Assembly: GCA_013152205.1 (NCBI GenBank)
Contig: JAADGV010000076.1
Location: forward strand, 30,950 to 94,949
From: Planctomycetota bacterium
GTDB lineage: Bacteria; Planctomycetota; Planctomycetia; Pirellulales; Lacipirellulaceae
DNA: 64,000 nt
Reading direction: 5' to 3'
The notes beneath the pieces were generated by a model. The model saw only the letters and a program-made list of their open reading frames with translations, made no database searches and was not told the origin of the DNA. Of this stretch, positions 1 through 7,800 are shown piece by piece (the first letter of the stretch is position 1; each line of letters opens with the position of its first letter). A program made the position numbers and the translations under genes.

Positions 1-1
1 G

Positions 2-1261
2 GTCTTTGGCCAACAGCGGTCGGTTGGCGGTGTCTCCATCAATACCGAAGGTATTGTTTCGGCGCCAACAGCCGAAGATCAGCGGCAACTAGACGAAGTC
101 CGCAAAAACGCCTTAACCGCAATCCCCGACGACCTCCAGCCATTCACCGATCTACGAGCTGTCTCCCTCAAACAGCTTGAGGCCACCCTCGCCGATTGTG
201 CTGCGAATAACAAACCAATTCCTGACGCGGTGCGTTATCTGGCTGGCCTCCAACGTATCGAATACGTCCTGGTTTACCCAGAACGCAACGACATCGTCCT
301 CGCTGGTCCTGCCGAAGGTTGGCGGATCGACGCCATGGGCAATGTGGTCGGCGCAACCACCAATCGGCCAGTCGTACTGCTAGACGATCTGATCGTTGCC
401 CTACGAACCAGCGAAGCCTCGCGCGTAGAAGCAATCTCCTGCTCGATCGACCCGACCGCCGAAGGAATGAAACGAGTTCGCTCCGTTCTTTCGCGTATGA
501 GAACCGTTGGCAACCGTCAGCCCGATAGTACCCGCATCGAACAAGCGATGGGGCCGCAAGTGGTCTCGGTCACCGGCGTGCCTGTCGATAGCCACTTTGC
601 CCGCACCATGGTAGCTGCCGACTTCCGTATGAAACAGATGGCCATGAACTTCATGACATCGCCGGTCGACAACATGCCCAGCTTCATGCACCTGATCGGC
701 TCAAGCCGACGCAAGGCGACCAATCTGACTCCCCGCTGGTGGCTGGCAACCAACTACGAACCTCTGGCCCGCGATGCCGACGGCCTTGCCTGGCAGTTGC
801 GAGGACAGGGCGTGCAATGCTTGACCGAAGAAGATCATTTTAATTCCGAAGGCAAACGCGAAAAATCGGTCAAAGCCGGCAAGTTGGCTCAACAGTGGGC
901 TACCACCATGACCGAGCGTTACCCCGAACTGGCAGAACACGACTCCACCTTTGGCCAACTTCGCAACGTCATGGACCTAGCCGTCGTAGCCGCCCTGATC
1001 GACATGGAGCAATTACTAGCAAGAGCCGAGCTAGAACTACCTCAGATGATGGTCAGCCACTCGACCCAGGCGTACAACGCCCCCCGATCAGTCCCAGCCA
1101 AAGCCAGCTTTATCCGCCAACGCGGCAATTGGGTAGTCAGCGCCTCCGGCGGAGTCCAGCTTCTACCCTGGCAAGTCGCCGACCGCAGCGAAGAGGTAGC
1201 CCAAGTCAGCGAGTTACACCAGCAACTCTCCGCCGGCAGCAACCAATGGTACTGGCAATAG
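2..1261 (+). CDS. DUF1598 domain protein, 5' end outside window
   Basis: The frame is open from base 2, giving 419 visible residues; the listed start at 230 is only an internal GTG-type codon within a longer gene. The sequence (PDAVRYLAGLQRIEYVL, DDLIVALRT, and a tail ending in SNQWYWQ) matches what I know of DUF1598, a family of unknown function found mainly in planctomycetes and usually exported; the signal peptide would lie upstream of the window. No catalytic motif is visible. The last 140 bp, coding for the NWVVSASGGVQLLPW tail, are repeated downstream at 1976-2115 beyond a toxin-antitoxin pair. Family assignment is from memory of sequence style; the role is unknown. Confidence 0.75.
   Translation, partial: VFGQQRSVGGVSINTEGIVSAPTAEDQRQLDEVRKNALTAIPDDLQPFTDLRAVSLKQLEATLADCAANNKPIPDAVRYLAGLQRIEYVLVYPERNDIVLAGPAEGWRIDAMGNVVGATTNRPVVLLDDLIVALRTSEASRVEAISCSIDPTAEGMKRVRSVLSRMRTVGNRQPDSTRIEQAMGPQVVSVTGVPVDSHFARTMVAADFRMKQMAMNFMTSPVDNMPSFMHLIGSSRRKATNLTPRWWLATNYEPLARDADGLAWQLRGQGVQCLTEEDHFNSEGKREKSVKAGKLAQQWATTMTERYPELAEHDSTFGQLRNVMDLAVVAALIDMEQLLARAELELPQMMVSHSTQAYNAPRSVPAKASFIRQRGNWVVSASGGVQLLPWQVADRSEEVAQVSELHQQLSAGSNQWYWQ
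1122..1261 (+). repeat. 140-bp direct repeat, copy 1 (3' end of DUF1598 gene)
   Basis: Copy 1 runs to the stop codon of the DUF1598 gene. It matches 1976-2115 at 134 of 140 positions with no gaps. Five of the six differences are synonymous and one changes Glu to Lys. A few matching bases (CCCCCAGG) continue past the stop in both copies, offset by a 5-nt indel. Confidence 0.95.
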
Positions 1262-1272
1262 AGTTCCCCCCA

Positions 1273-1310
<38 letters not shown>

Positions 1311-1337
1311 GCAATACCGACACTCGTGCGTTTCGAC

Positions 1338-1637
1338 TTACTTCAGCCGTTGACGCCACTTCTTGGGATCACGGGAGGTGTGGAAAACGCAGTAAACAGT
1401 CACCGTGCCGTCCATGGACTCATAGAACACCGCATACGGAAATCGTCTAACCAGCGCCCGACGATATTCTTCGTGAATTGTGGCATGCATCTCTGGCGTG
1501 CGACTGATTTCTTGGATACATGCGTCAACGCAACTGAGAAACTCTTCGCCCAAACCAGATCGTCGCTCCTCGTACCAGCAATAAGCCTCGCTAATATCGA
1601 GTTCTACTTCTGGCGCCAGAATAAAATTAGCGGCCAT
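1338..1637 (-). CDS. RelE/ParE-family toxin of a type II toxin-antitoxin pair
   Basis: The likely product is 99 residues starting at the ATG at 1637; the 10 extra residues in the ORF listing lie inside the antitoxin gene. The sequence shows the RelE/ParE fold pattern: N-terminal APEVELDISEAYCWYEER, the middle EISRTPEMHATIHEEYRRA, and the C-terminal strands RRFPYAVFYE and VYCVFHTSRDPKKW. Proteins of this family act in the cytoplasm on DNA gyrase or on ribosome-bound mRNA; which applies here cannot be told. It starts inside the upstream antitoxin gene, overlapping it by 11 nt, the usual arrangement for translational coupling. The pair sits between two copies of the DUF1598 3' end, suggesting recent insertion. 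Confidence 0.85.
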   Translation of the reverse strand: MAANFILAPEVELDISEAYCWYEERRSGLGEEFLSCVDACIQEISRTPEMHATIHEEYRRALVRRFPYAVFYESMDGTVTVYCVFHTSRDPKKWRQRLK

Positions 1638-1851
1638 GTTGGCTTCGGACCCTACGCTTGACCTCATCCCAAGAAATCCCAGAAGCCGGATGACTTGTCA
1701 GGTTGGCCTTTCTTCGAGCCAACTCTTCCTTTTGCCAATCGTGGAGGGGCACCTCCGAAGGCACGGCTGCCAAATCGTCCCAAAGATCCTCCACAAGCTG
1801 GAGTTTCTCTGGGGGACTTAGGTCGAAAATGGAATCAACATTTGCATCCAT
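1627..1851 (-). CDS. Addiction module antitoxin component
   Basis: A 74-residue acidic protein beginning MDANVDSIFDLSPPEKLQL, with LVEDLWDDLAA and a C-terminal SWDEVKRRVRS. This is the pattern of the short 'putative addiction module component' antitoxins (TIGR02574 type) that pair with ParE-like toxins. A GAGGAA Shine-Dalgarno sequence lies 6 nt before the ATG at 1851. It precedes and overlaps the toxin gene. Such antitoxins normally neutralise the toxin by direct binding and are rapidly degraded. There is no obvious DNA-binding domain, so autoregulation is uncertain. Confidence 0.85.
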   Translation of the reverse strand: MDANVDSIFDLSPPEKLQLVEDLWDDLAAVPSEVPLHDWQKEELARRKANLTSHPASGISWDEVKRRVRSQHGR

Positions 1852-1975
1852 CGTCGTTCCTCATATCGGATTCAGGGAGAGAAGGCACACGTCCGAGAAT
1901 TCATTTTCCGGTCCGCCCCTACTCGCGTCAAGTGATTTTACGAGGAATGGCTCGTACCAACACTTTTTTGGCCAT

Positions 1976-2115
1976 GCGGCAATTGGGTAGTCAGCGCCTC
2001 CGGCGGTGTCCAGCTTCTACCCTGGCAAGTTGCCGACCGCAGCGAAGAAGTCGCCCAAGTCAGCAAGCTACACCAGCAACTCTCCGCCGGCAGCAACCAA
2101 TGGTACTGGCAATAG
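1976..2115 (+). pseudogene. Copy 2 of DUF1598 3' end, start-less remnant
   Basis: This is the second copy of the 140-bp repeat. In the DUF1598 frame it still reads through to the same stop, but the frame meets a stop at 1933 just upstream and contains no start codon, so it cannot be expressed alone. Its mostly synonymous differences from copy 1 suggest it came from a related functional gene or diverged while under coding selection. The ORF-track entries over it (1695-2168, 1938-2198) are wrong-frame shadows. Confidence 0.85.
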
Positions 2116-2142
2116 CCCCCAGGCATCACGGCAAAATCGCCC

Positions 2143-2165
2143 TTAGCGTTGGCGGCCACGCCATC
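2143..2165. repeat. Short dispersed hairpin TTAGCG..GGCGGCCACGCCAT
   Basis: The 22-nt word TTAGCGTTGGCGGCCACGCCAT recurs with one change at 25299-25320. The core GGCG-GCCA-CGCC can fold into a short hairpin. It lies between the DUF1598 remnant and the lipoprotein gene. Confidence 0.6.
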
Positions 2166-2250
2166 TAAACACCAAAACGCTCCAGATGTGCGTAGCACAA
2201 GAGGGATTTCTGCACCAACCTCTTATTTGGTAGCACCGAAGAATACTGCG

Positions 2251-3159
2251 CTAAAACAAAGAGTCCTTGAGGACTGCACCTTCCGGCACAGCAAACTCGA
2301 GGTCGCTTTTGTCTAATTCGGGTGATGAAACATTTGCGTGAAGTTCAGTGGAAGAACCTTCCAATTTCTCGGTCACTAGCATCGTTCTCGATTTCTCCAT
2401 CATCTCCTTCAAATTCCTCTTTCCCTCTTCGGTCACATCTTGCCCCATGCCCTCGAGAGCTTCCTCAATTTCTTCGTCGGACAATTCTGGAATTACTATT
2501 CCCCCTTCGGGAGATTCAAGAGATCGATAGTACTTCCTGATTAAGTAACTTGTCTTTGATATCCATAAAGTTTCCTTTGCTGATATCTCCGATGATCCTG
2601 TCAGGACGTAGCAATCTTCGCCTTCTATCACTTCTGTTTTTTCTACCTTCAGGTTCTTCAACCTAGAAAGCGGTGCCGGCTGCTCCTTGAACACAGAGAG
2701 AAATAGAGTTGGAATCGTGAAGGCAGCCCCTCCTGAGATTCCAGTAGCACTGGCCAATGCCATTTCGTCATTCGTCACCTTGGAATAAGTATTCAATATT
2801 CCCGTGTATAAATAGGGTTGAGTCCCATCACTCCACACAGTTCCAGACTGAGCCATACCTGGCATGGGCATGTTCTTCTGGGTCCATGAAATGAGATACA
2901 GATTGGGTTTCTTCAATAGGATTGAGAACTCAGTCTCAGTCTTCACCTTCGTCCCGCCAGTATCAATATCCGAGATGATTGTGCCTTCCGACTTGTACGT
3001 TTCCAGAGTCTCGTACGTGTCCACAACTTTCTTCAGTATTTCCTCTGGCGAAGTCTTAATTGTGTCTGGGGCAATGCTCTCGCTACAGGCATTTGTGCCA
3101 AGTATTAACACTCCGATAGTGAGTGCGACAAGTCTCGATTTAGTACTATTCATTTTCAC
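2251..3159 (-). CDS. Putative lipoprotein, LolA/DUF2092-like fold
   Basis: A 302-residue protein with a basic N-terminus, a hydrophobic stretch (LVALTIGVLILG) and a Cys after TNA, a weak lipobox, so it is probably an exported lipoprotein. The body has EEILKKVVDTYETLETYKS, then GEDCYVLTGSSE and KETLWISKTSYLIRKYY, the pattern of LolA-like beta-sheet proteins annotated as DUF2092 or outer-membrane lipoprotein-sorting. Such proteins bind lipids or lipoproteins in the periplasm; the true ligand is unknown. Its base composition is visibly richer in A/T than the flanking genes, and it adjoins the toxin-antitoxin insertion, so acquisition by transfer is possible. No operon partner is evident. Confidence 0.65.
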   Translation of the reverse strand: MKMNSTKSRLVALTIGVLILGTNACSESIAPDTIKTSPEEILKKVVDTYETLETYKSEGTIISDIDTGGTKVKTETEFSILLKKPNLYLISWTQKNMPMPGMAQSGTVWSDGTQPYLYTGILNTYSKVTNDEMALASATGISGGAAFTIPTLFLSVFKEQPAPLSRLKNLKVEKTEVIEGEDCYVLTGSSEISAKETLWISKTSYLIRKYYRSLESPEGGIVIPELSDEEIEEALEGMGQDVTEEGKRNLKEMMEKSRTMLVTEKLEGSSTELHANVSSPELDKSDLEFAVPEGAVLKDSLF

Positions 3160-3200
3160 TCTTTCTAACCTGTCCAGACGTGGGTTCTACGTTATCCGAT

Positions 3201-4184
3201 TCACTTCTCCCCAGCCCCTCCCGCCCAAACCTTCGGTCGAACCACATTCTCCACCAGCCCCAGCTTTTCCAGCAGCCGAATCGTTAGCCACGTCACGTCG
3301 AATTCCCACCACTTGTGGCCGTGGGCTGCCGCACGTTGGTCGGCGTGATGATTGTTGTGCCAACCTTCGCCATTGGCCCACAAACCGACCAGAAAATTGT
3401 TGCGGCTGTTGTCGTCGGTCTCATAGTTCCGATAGCCCCAGACATGGGTGAACGAATTCACGCTCCAGGTAATGTGCCAAGTAATCACCGTACGCACAAA
3501 CACGCCCCAGACCACTAAGCTCAGGCCAAATTGCAAACCGCCAATCGCAAACCCGACCAAGAAAAACAGCAGCATGTGGATCGTATAAATCCACAGCCAG
3601 CGCTCGTTCCGCTCTAGCTTCATATAAAACGGATCGCGAAGCAGATCGCGCGTAAACCGTTGGTAATAATTCAGATTCCTAAAATCTCGGTTGGTAAACA
3701 TCAACCAGCCACAGTGCCCCCAAACAAAATTCACCAACGGGCTATGCGGGTCGGGGCGATAGTCCGAGTGTTTGTGATGAATCCGATGCATCGCCACCCA
3801 ACAGGCGGGCGTATCTTGCATCGTGCAAACCCCAAGGACGGCGAAAAAATGCTCAAGCCACTTGGGGGCCTTAAATCCTTGGTGCGTAAGCAACCGGTGG
3901 TAACAAAGATTGACCCCCAGCGTCCCAAAGACATACAACCCCAGAGCACCAACCACCAAGCCGGTCCAACTGAAGAACCACGGAAAAAACGCCAAGCATG
4001 CCAGCAGATGAATCAACGGAATCCCAGTCGCATAGCGCCACCTCAATTGCGTCGGGTTCACCGTCGTCTCGGGCCATTCCAGATCTCGTTTGCCCGAGTC
4101 CGGGGCTGCCGACGGCTCCTTTTGGGCGGTCGTGTATTCGTCGTCGTTATAAGTTGGGTCTTCGGGAGCGACTTCAGTAGACAT
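3201..4184 (-). CDS. Acyl-CoA/acyl-lipid desaturase (delta-9 type)
   Basis: A membrane di-iron fatty acid desaturase of 327 residues from the ATG at 4184. The three histidine boxes are intact: HRLLTH (about residues 96-101), HRIHH (133-137) and HNNHH near residue 280. Hydrophobic segments lie at about 55-90 and 170-220. It would introduce a double bond into long-chain acyl groups to adjust membrane fluidity, using O2 and an electron donor. The start in the ORF listing (4307) would add 41 residues translated from an intergenic palindromic repeat, so I use the downstream ATG. It is a single gene with no obvious partner. Confidence 0.9.
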   Translation of the reverse strand: MSTEVAPEDPTYNDDEYTTAQKEPSAAPDSGKRDLEWPETTVNPTQLRWRYATGIPLIHLLACLAFFPWFFSWTGLVVGALGLYVFGTLGVNLCYHRLLTHQGFKAPKWLEHFFAVLGVCTMQDTPACWVAMHRIHHKHSDYRPDPHSPLVNFVWGHCGWLMFTNRDFRNLNYYQRFTRDLLRDPFYMKLERNERWLWIYTIHMLLFFLVGFAIGGLQFGLSLVVWGVFVRTVITWHITWSVNSFTHVWGYRNYETDDNSRNNFLVGLWANGEGWHNNHHADQRAAAHGHKWWEFDVTWLTIRLLEKLGLVENVVRPKVWAGGAGEK

Positions 4185-4276
4185 CAATTTTTTCTTCGCG
4201 CTGAATAGTTGGTTGAAAAGAACAAAGCGAGCCAACCGCCCGCCCACCACAGTATACCAGCCCCCAACCCCCCCCC

Positions 4277-4297
4277 ATAGCCCGGCCATCCTGGCCG
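4277..4297. repeat. Dispersed palindrome ATAGCCCGGCCATCCTGGCCG, copy 1
   Basis: GGCCATCCTGGCC folds on itself (GGCCA-TCC-TGGCC). The same 21-bp word occurs at 6285, 9550 and 62672. It lies upstream of the desaturase ATG. Confidence 0.9.
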
Positions 4298-4463
4298 AAA
4301 ACACCAAAGCTTTGCAAGTTTACAAGGGAACGGCAAAGTCACGATTTCACAAAAAACCGCAACAATTTGAGCCACAGAGGACACAGAGAAAATCTACTTC
4401 TTAAGGCCGTCTGTAAGACAAACCCGTAAAAGCTTATTTTTTTGACACACTTTTTTGAAAGAA

Positions 4464-4560
4464 GGGAACCGCTAATCAACACGGATAAACGCTAATCTCA
4501 TGCCCGTTTTTCGCATTTCGTTCACCTATTAGCGTGTATTAGCGCTGATTAGCGGTTCCC
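4464..4560. repeat. 97-bp fold-back, GGGAACCGCTAATCA arms
   Basis: The left arm GGGAACCGCTAATCA and the right arm TGATTAGCGGTTCCC are perfect 15-nt complements, with further partial pairing inside (CGCTAAT against ATTAGCG). Seven T follow on the plus strand. It lies beyond the 3' end of mfnE and before the desaturase gene, so it may also limit read-through. Confidence 0.85.
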
Positions 4561-4668
4561 TTTTTTTGTTTGCGGCCAAAGGCCGCGCTGGGCTACTCCG
4601 TGTCCTCTGCGGTTATTCTTTTTCCTAAACTTTGGTCGACCGTTCCGACTTTGCAGTTGTCCTGCAAT

Positions 4669-5253
4669 TCACCGACGCAAATCAACCAATCGCACAGGCG
4701 GTAACTCCTGGGCAAGCTCTCCCATCATCGGGTCGACATAGCCCGCAGCAGCCAACGCACTCATCTCCTGGCCAACCTCAGCAGCCGGCAAAGTCGATTT
4801 CAACAGAACCAATTCGTCCGCATTCAAACCAATGGCCAACCTCGCCGCAATCGAGTCGCTCGTAACATCCCAACTAGCAGGCAACTTCGTTCCCGGCAGA
4901 CTCGGTTCGCTCTGTCTCATCCATCCCGCTGGCCCAAAAATCGTACAATCTCGCGTCGCCAACCGCTGGCACAATACCCGATCGTCTTCAACCAACACAA
5001 TCTCCGGCAAGCGGGCATGCAGCAAATGCGCAGTGACGGTCATCAGATCAATACACATCCAATGCGCAGCCACCTCGTCGATCGGCTCGCTTCGATGCCA
5101 CTCGCGAACTTGATCGACCAACGCCCCGCCGCCAACAACAAGCACATGATGAGCCGGCGTTTGGGCCGCCAGCCAACTCCGTAGTCGATCGCCCAAATCG
5201 ACCAAGTCGAGCAAGCTGCCGCCAACCTTCACCACTCGTACTAGCGTTCGCAT
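4669..5253 (-). CDS. mfnE: MfnE-like (aminomethyl)furan phosphate kinase
   Basis: An amino-acid-kinase-fold protein of 194 residues. Visible motifs are VKVGGSLLD near the N-terminus, VVGGGALVD (about 38-46) and DVTSDSIAARLA (about 128-139), all nucleotide-binding elements of the family. In methanogens MfnE phosphorylates aminomethylfuran phosphate to the diphosphate during methanofuran synthesis. I assign it by fold plus its neighbours: it directly follows a MfnF homologue and a MfnD-type ligase. The ATG at 5253 overlaps the mfnF stop as TGATG and has AAGGAG 10 nt upstream, so it is preferred to the TTG at 5262. It could be called only a 'uridylate kinase-like' protein without the context. 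Confidence 0.75.
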   Translation of the reverse strand: MRTLVRVVKVGGSLLDLVDLGDRLRSWLAAQTPAHHVLVVGGGALVDQVREWHRSEPIDEVAAHWMCIDLMTVTAHLLHARLPEIVLVEDDRVLCQRLATRDCTIFGPAGWMRQSEPSLPGTKLPASWDVTSDSIAARLAIGLNADELVLLKSTLPAAEVGQEMSALAAAGYVDPMMGELAQELPPVRLVDLRR

Positions 5254-6266
5254 CAGACGCAAGCTCCTTCACGAGCTAGCACCGCCAAGGCATGGGCACA
5301 CCCGCAACGGCTAACCTCTCGCCCCAACTGCTCCGCAAGCGACACCACTCGACAATCCAATTCCAAACGAGCGATCAATTCCCGAGCCAAAAATTCCCCG
5401 TGCCCACTCAACACGATTTCACGCGGCGGCGTTTCCATGCGACCTAATACCTGCCGGGCTGCGATCTCTAATTGTTGCAATTGCGCAGCCCGCACCATCT
5501 CCGCAGATCGCCGCGCATCCTCCTCAGAAAACATTGTCGAATCCGCACAAACGGCTCTCGCCAGCCGCCCACGGGCATTCGCTTTGGTGCGCGACCGACC
5601 ATCAGCCGTATTCAAGTCGTCAACGTCCTCCGCCAACTCGCCCAGCATCACATAAGCGTCGCTCGTGGTCGCAAACAACTCCTGCGCGACCGGGCAAAGT
5701 TCGCCTCGCCAAGAAAGCACCGGCGTCACCGCGCAAATCGGGCTACGTTCAATTCCCGTATAGACCAACTCACCCGCCTGCAATCGCTCCGGATCAGTCA
5801 GCCCAACCGCGCGTGGCCCATTTTTATCGAAGGGAATAATATCCGAAGTTGTCGAACCAATATCCAACAACAAACCTGACTCCCCTTCGCAATATCGCCC
5901 CACAAACCCTGCCAGCACATGCCAATTACTAGCCCCGGCGAGCAGTGCTTCAGCACGCGCGGTCTCAACGCCAACCACCCGCCCATCACAAAGATAAACC
6001 CCAACACGCCGACCGCCAGCAACCTCCACCACCGCGCCAAGTATTGCCGCAACCCCATCCGCCTTGGTAGCAAAGCAATCCGCCAACTCGCCCGTCATCG
6101 TCACCACGAGTTGCTCAGCCGCCGGCGCATTGGCGATCAACTCGCCCAATGCCTCCGCCAAATCATGAGGCCGTTGCCACAACGGAAAAAATCGAGAAGC
6201 AGCATACCCCCGCCCATCGGCAATCTTAAGATTCGCCCCACCGATATCCAGCCCCAAGTAGCTCAT
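5253..6266 (-). CDS. mfnF: MfnF-like methanofuran synthesis protein (H4MPT-linked C1 pathway)
   Basis: A 337-residue protein of the hydantoinase/oxoprolinase-like ASKHA superfamily. It opens with LGLDIGGANLKIADG, the signature of the 'H4MPT-linked C1 transfer pathway protein' family (TIGR03123), and has a second phosphate-binding element LLDIGSTTSDIIPF at about 137-150. In Methanocaldococcus the homologue MfnF joins the aminomethylfuran diphosphate to gamma-glutamyltyramine. Its stop codon overlaps the mfnE start, which implies translational coupling. Upstream, 70 bp containing a palindromic repeat separate it from mfnD. Confidence 0.82.
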   Translation of the reverse strand: MSYLGLDIGGANLKIADGRGYAASRFFPLWQRPHDLAEALGELIANAPAAEQLVVTMTGELADCFATKADGVAAILGAVVEVAGGRRVGVYLCDGRVVGVETARAEALLAGASNWHVLAGFVGRYCEGESGLLLDIGSTTSDIIPFDKNGPRAVGLTDPERLQAGELVYTGIERSPICAVTPVLSWRGELCPVAQELFATTSDAYVMLGELAEDVDDLNTADGRSRTKANARGRLARAVCADSTMFSEEDARRSAEMVRAAQLQQLEIAARQVLGRMETPPREIVLSGHGEFLARELIARLELDCRVVSLAEQLGREVSRCGCAHALAVLAREGACV

Positions 6267-6284
6267 TATTTATGCACTCCCCCC

Positions 6285-6306
6285 ATAGCCCGGCCATCCT
6301 GGCCGG
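6285..6306. repeat. Dispersed palindrome ATAGCCCGGCCATCCTGGCCGG, copy 2
   Basis: This is the second copy of the GGCCATCCTGGCC element, placed between mfnD and mfnF inside the apparent operon. Confidence 0.9.
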
Positions 6307-6336
6307 AACCACCAGAACACACGCCAACAAAACACA

Positions 6337-7359
6337 CTACCCCACCGGCTGCCGAATCGTCCCATCAACCAAAAACTCCAGCGGAGTCTGAATAAAATCG
6401 GGCCTCACCACTCGCCCCGCCGCGTTTTCGATCATCGCCGCTGCCAGATTATCTTCGGTCGCCGCTCGCAGACCAACATACGAAGTCGTAATCCGAGGAT
6501 TCACCTCAATCACCACATCCTCCGACCCATCGGCTGCTTTGCCCAACACCAAATCAACACCCACATAACCTAGCGATGCAGGCAAAGCGTCCAAAGCCCG
6601 ATCAGCCAACTCGGTTGCACGCCGGGCCAATTCCGCGTCGCACAGCAACGCCCCGCCAGTGTAAGAAAATCGTCCGTCCGACGTCAGATGCTGTTGGCAA
6701 ACCGGCAAGCTGGTCCGATGCTCCGGGCCACACAGAAAAGCCACGCTCACCGCCTTGCCTAAACAATAACGCTCCAGCCGACGCGGCCAAGGGTAGGGCG
6801 GGGGCTCGTCCTGTGCGCTCGAAACTAGCAAAGTATGCTGCGACCCAGCTCCATGCACAGGTTTCACAACCCCAGGATAAACAAAGTCTGCCGGCAACTT
6901 TTCCTCATCCGCGGCCATGATCACCGCTTCAGGCACGCGCACACCTGCTCGCTCCAGGCGCAAAGCCGTTTCATGCTTATCGCTTGCCAGCCGCACAAAC
7001 TCTTCGCTCGGCGCCAGCAAACGCCCGCCTGCCGATCGCGCTCGAATATGCGTCTCATGCAGGACATTATCGATTTCCGGCGCCACCACCAACGTATGAT
7101 CCGCCTCCGACGAAAGCCGCTCGAATTCATCCTGATGGTGCGAATCCGAATGAACGACAATAATCTCGCACCCCGGCAACGGCAAGTCATCCAGCCGAAT
7201 ATCTTGCAGCACGACGACCTGCGCCCCATCGATGGCATTGAAATCAGCCGCCAACGCCGCCAGCATCGAAGCCCCCTCGACGAGCAACGACTCAGGCAAC
7301 GCCCCCGGCTGTTCCACCAAACCGCCGCCGGTCGCCCACTCGTAGAGAAATACGCGCAT
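6337..7359 (-). CDS. mfnD: ATP-grasp ligase, MfnD-like (tyramine-glutamate ligase)
   Basis: A 340-residue ATP-grasp protein. It begins MRVFLYEWATGGGL and shows VYPGVVKPVHGAGSQ (ATP-binding lysine region), VGVDLVLG and DVVIEVNPRITTSYVG, the metal- and ATP-binding C-terminal part of the fold. In methanogens MfnD links glutamate to tyramine with ATP to form gamma-glutamyltyramine. The placement next to MfnF and MfnE homologues supports a methanofuran role; in methylotrophs and planctomycetes this cofactor serves formaldehyde oxidation. The exact amine substrate in this organism is inferred. It is the first gene of the three-gene run. Confidence 0.78.
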   Translation of the reverse strand: MRVFLYEWATGGGLVEQPGALPESLLVEGASMLAALAADFNAIDGAQVVVLQDIRLDDLPLPGCEIIVVHSDSHHQDEFERLSSEADHTLVVAPEIDNVLHETHIRARSAGGRLLAPSEEFVRLASDKHETALRLERAGVRVPEAVIMAADEEKLPADFVYPGVVKPVHGAGSQHTLLVSSAQDEPPPYPWPRRLERYCLGKAVSVAFLCGPEHRTSLPVCQQHLTSDGRFSYTGGALLCDAELARRATELADRALDALPASLGYVGVDLVLGKAADGSEDVVIEVNPRITTSYVGLRAATEDNLAAAMIENAAGRVVRPDFIQTPLEFLVDGTIRQPVG

Positions 7360-7381
7360 AGAAGCTCAAATAAGAAGCAAC

Positions 7382-7443
7382 ACTAGCCCGACGCGCTAGC
7401 GAGGGATTTCTCGTACATTCCCCCGCTAGCGCGTCGGGCTAGT
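7382..7443. repeat. Perfect 20-bp inverted repeat, ACTAGCCCGACGCGCTAGCG
   Basis: The left arm at 7382-7401 and the right arm at 7424-7443 are exact complements around a 22-nt loop. It lies between the 3' end of sufT and the 5' end of mfnD. It could end suf-operon transcripts, but no T-run follows, so I list it as a palindromic repeat. Confidence 0.9.
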
Positions 7444-7453
7444 ATGGGCCCTC

Positions 7454-7771
7454 TTAAAAAATCCCCAACTGATCGCGGGCATCTTCCGTCATTCGGTCGG
7501 GCGTCCAAGGCGGTGTCATCACCAGTCGCACATCGACCTCGGCAACCTCTTCCAGCTGCCCGACAAAATCTTTCGACTGCCCAAGCAACTGCGGGGCGGC
7601 CGGACAAGCAGGGCTAGTCATCGTCATATCCACCTGAACGTCGCTTTTGCCTTCGTCGTTTTCAACAACTTTGATCTCGTAGATCAAACCCAAATCGACA
7701 ATATTGACGAACAATTCAGGATCGATCACCTGTTTCAGCGCCTCACGCACCGTATCTTCAGCAATGGCCAT
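7454..7771 (-). CDS. sufT: SufT-type MIP18/DUF59 Fe-S assembly factor
   Basis: A 105-residue DUF59 protein. DPELFVNIVDLGLIYEI is the family core, followed by TMTSPACPAAPQL with the conserved cysteine and a C-terminal MTPPWTPDRMTEDARDQLG. Proteins of this type assist transfer of iron-sulfur clusters to target proteins in the cytosol. It is the last gene of the SUF operon, 29 bp after the Rieske gene. A GGAGGAAGAGG stretch lies just upstream of the ATG. Confidence 0.9.
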   Translation of the reverse strand: MAIAEDTVREALKQVIDPELFVNIVDLGLIYEIKVVENDEGKSDVQVDMTMTSPACPAAPQLLGQSKDFVGQLEEVAEVDVRLVMTPPWTPDRMTEDARDQLGIF

Positions 7772-7800
7772 AGCCTCTTCCTCCGTTTAATTTCGACGTA

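Larger units (their letters stand above)
4185..4668. other. 484-bp intergenic region rich in repeats
   Basis: No credible gene is present. It contains one copy of the ATAGCCCGGCCATCCTGGCC repeat (4277-4297), a CCACAGAGGACACAGAG word near 4372-4388, and a large fold-back at 4464-4560 followed by seven T on the plus strand. Confidence 0.7.

Noticed and set aside
1695-2198. ORFs over the second copy of the DUF1598 3' end
   Set aside because: They read the repeat in the wrong frame or strand; the true frame has no start.
2864-3451. Plus-strand ORF of 195 residues over the lipoprotein and desaturase genes
   Set aside because: It crosses two genes and an intergenic region with no recognisable domain or ribosome site.
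4185-4307. 41-residue N-terminal extension of the desaturase
   Set aside because: It is translated from an intergenic palindromic repeat; the family starts near the ATG at 4184.
4561-4567. T-run after the 4464-4560 fold-back as a terminator
   Set aside because: It would serve plus-strand transcripts, but both flanking genes are on the minus strand.
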